From Maricaulis sp965657935 (GTDB lineage: Bacteria > Pseudomonadota > Alphaproteobacteria > Caulobacterales > Maricaulaceae): a stretch of DNA of 6,223 nucleotides. The position numbers and the translations under genes were made by a program. Shown piece after piece: positions 5,698 through 6,223 of this stretch (position 1 is the stretch's first letter; each line of letters begins with the position of its first letter). The notes under the pieces were generated by a model, which saw nothing but the letters and a program-made list of their open reading frames with translations, ran no database searches and was not told the origin of the DNA. The stretch covers positions 1 to 6,223 of the forward strand of contig CBFHQE010000141.1 in assembly GCA_965657935.1 (NCBI GenBank). The letters are read 5' to 3'.

Positions 5698-5750
5698 GGG
5701 CGGCACCGACGATGGATGTGATCAAGCATTGAGCGGTCGGAAAAAGTTCG

Positions 5751-5766
5751 CTTTCAATATTGAAAG
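5751..5766. promoter_or_regulatory. Perfect 16-bp palindrome upstream of the radical SAM operon
   Basis: CTTTCAATATTGAAAG is a perfect spacer-less inverted repeat centred about 60 bases upstream of the operon's first ATG, at the edge of the AT-rich block (about 5738-5860). It is a good operator candidate for a dimeric repressor or activator of the cluster. No regulator gene is seen in the window, and I could not settle on a convincing minus-strand -35/-10 pair. Confidence 0.5.
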
Positions 5767-5785
5767 TAGAAAAATTTGTTTTTAT

Positions 5786-5814
5786 TTGTCTGTTTTCTCA
5801 AAATGAGAAATATT
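5786..5814 (+). promoter_or_regulatory. Possible plus-strand promoter
   Basis: TTGTCT (5786-5791) and AATATT (5809-5814) each match four of six consensus bases at the ideal 17-base spacing. Transcription would start near 5821 and could end at the hairpin at 5885-5903, giving a short RNA of about 80 bases. AT-rich sequence yields such matches by chance, so support is modest. Confidence 0.25.
5794..5810. repeat. Inverted repeat, 7-bp arms, 3-bp spacer
   Basis: TTTCTCA (5794-5800) and TGAGAAA (5804-5810) are exact inverted copies around AAA. This is the second symmetric element in the AT-rich block upstream of the radical SAM operon. A third, CATATT/AATATG with a 7-base spacer, lies at 5830-5848. 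They may be protein-binding sites or simply reflect low-complexity AT-rich sequence. Confidence 0.4.
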
Positions 5815-5882
5815 CATTGCGAAAGGCATCATATTTGTTTGCAATATGCGATTTTGGGCCTGTCAGAGCGTTGCGCTGATCA

Positions 5883-6062
5883 TTAGGCTGGCAACAGCCT
5901 TTTCAGCCGGGTTTGCTTCCCGGCGTCGCGCGAAGTGTCGTCTGCCTGTTTTCGATAGGTGAGCGAAGTGATGCCCGCCGACTGGTTGACGGTTGGCCTG
6001 TGTGCTGGTTGCACCGTCGAAAACGTATTCATCAAGGCGGGGTAGATGGTCTCCATCAACAT
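5883..6062 (-). CDS. Doubtful 59-codon ORF
   Basis: The ORF runs from an ATG at 6060-6062 (or the second ATG at 6054-6056, which has GGGGA at a usable distance) to a TAA at 5883-5885. The product is 59 residues, without signal peptide or membrane segment, with a basic C-terminal third (TSLTYRKQADD, then KQTRLKRLLPA). No family is recognised. Its 3' end overlaps both hairpins at 5885-5924, and the base composition looks only weakly coding. It is listed because it is the longest ATG-started frame on the operon strand in this 500-base stretch and, if real, would be the gene preceding the operon. Confidence 0.2.
   Translation of the reverse strand: MLMETIYPALMNTFSTVQPAHRPTVNQSAGITSLTYRKQADDTSRDAGKQTRLKRLLPA
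5885..5903 (+). terminator. Rho-independent terminator, plus strand
   Basis: AGGCTG (5885-5890), a GCAA tetraloop of the stable GNRA type (5891-5894), CAGCCT (5895-5900), then TTTT (5900-5903) make a compact intrinsic terminator for plus-strand transcription. The stem is only 6 bp. There is no T tract in the minus direction. No plus-strand gene of credible size ends here, so it may terminate a small RNA arising in the AT-rich block. Confidence 0.5.
5906..5924. repeat. GC-rich hairpin next to the terminator
   Basis: GCCGGG (5906-5911) and CCCGGC (5919-5924) pair perfectly around the 7-base loop TTTGCTT. It stands two bases after the terminator T tract, so the pair forms a tandem hairpin. No T tract follows on either strand. 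It may belong to the same structured RNA or be an isolated stem. Confidence 0.4.
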
Positions 6063-6167
6063 CCCCGGACCCCGGCCCTGCCCAGGTTTTCGTTCCAGTT
6101 GAGCGAGCCAGTATTTGGTATGCTGTCCGTGATGAGGGTGGCTATCGTCATTGCCTTCGAGGCGCGA

Positions 6168-6223
6168 TCAAGCCAGCTGGTGCCAGATCCTGAAGGGTTG
6201 AACTGCGGCAAGGGCTTTCGCCT
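6168..6223 (-). CDS. Possible C-terminal end of a gene entering from the right
   Basis: One minus-strand frame is open from the right edge to a TGA at 6168-6170 and reads AKALAAVQPFRIWHQLA, which has a protein-like composition. Another minus frame stays open longer (to 6056) but reads less like protein. Eighteen codons cannot decide it, and no function can be given. Confidence 0.2.
   Translation of the reverse strand, partial: AKALAAVQPFRIWHQLA

Larger units (their letters stand above)
5707..6223. other. 517-base stretch without a convincing complete gene
   Basis: Going rightward, this stretch holds the upstream region of the radical SAM operon (a markedly AT-rich block at about 5738-5860 with three inverted repeats), then tandem hairpins (5885-5924), then ordinary-GC sequence with only weak ORFs on both strands. 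A 66-codon plus-strand frame at 5993-6193 shows no recognisable protein features. The sharp composition change at about 5738 and 5860 is unlike the other intergenic gaps here and could mark acquired or degenerating DNA. Confidence 0.6.

Noticed and set aside
5803..5886. 27-codon plus-strand ORF with four His and three Cys just before the terminator, as in an attenuation leader
   Set aside because: There is no Shine-Dalgarno, no biosynthetic gene follows on that strand, and the His/Cys residues are not in a run, so leader-peptide attenuation is not supported.

Overview
The window looks like chromosomal DNA of an alphaproteobacterium, possibly near Hyphomonadaceae/Caulobacterales. This is inferred from moderately high GC, the style of the coding sequences, clear Shine-Dalgarno sites, and the mix of a PanD, a SIMPL-domain protein and a YkgJ-type cysteine-cluster protein. 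No rRNA or other taxonomic marker is present, so the placement is tentative.

Left half (1-2711) is ordinary housekeeping sequence. A secreted protein of unknown function runs off the left edge on the minus strand (1-490). It is divergent from panD (692-1057, +), aspartate 1-decarboxylase of pantothenate/CoA synthesis. PanD converges, with a 7-base gap, on a periplasmic SIMPL (YggE-like) protein (1065-1793, -). That gene is divergent from a YkgJ-like zinc/iron-chelating cysteine-cluster protein (2008-2550, +), which is followed by a tRNA with anticodon CAU (2635-2711, +). The acceptor-stem base pairs suggest this tRNA is the lysidine-type tRNA-Ile2 rather than a methionine tRNA.

Right half (2826-5706, all minus strand) is the interesting part: a compact operon immediately 3' of the tRNA. 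In transcription order it encodes (1) a radical SAM/SPASM peptide-maturase-like enzyme with complete CX3CX2C and seven-cysteine SPASM motifs, interrupted in this sequence by a +1 frameshift just after the SAM cluster motif; (2) a 134-residue protein with a twin-arginine (Tat) signal, the best Shine-Dalgarno in the window and a single cysteine, which is the natural substrate candidate; and (3) a 322-residue alpha-helical protein with one squalene-cyclase-type QW motif, starting 3 bases after the second gene stops. I infer a RiPP-like or protein-modification system whose product is modified in the cytoplasm and exported folded through Tat. I cannot match it to a named system.

Right end (5707-6223) has no convincing complete gene. 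It holds a strikingly AT-rich block (about 5738-5860) with three inverted repeats upstream of the operon, a plus-strand hairpin-plus-T-tract that may end a small RNA, a second GC-rich hairpin, a weak 59-codon minus-strand ORF, and perhaps the last 18 codons of a gene entering from the right.
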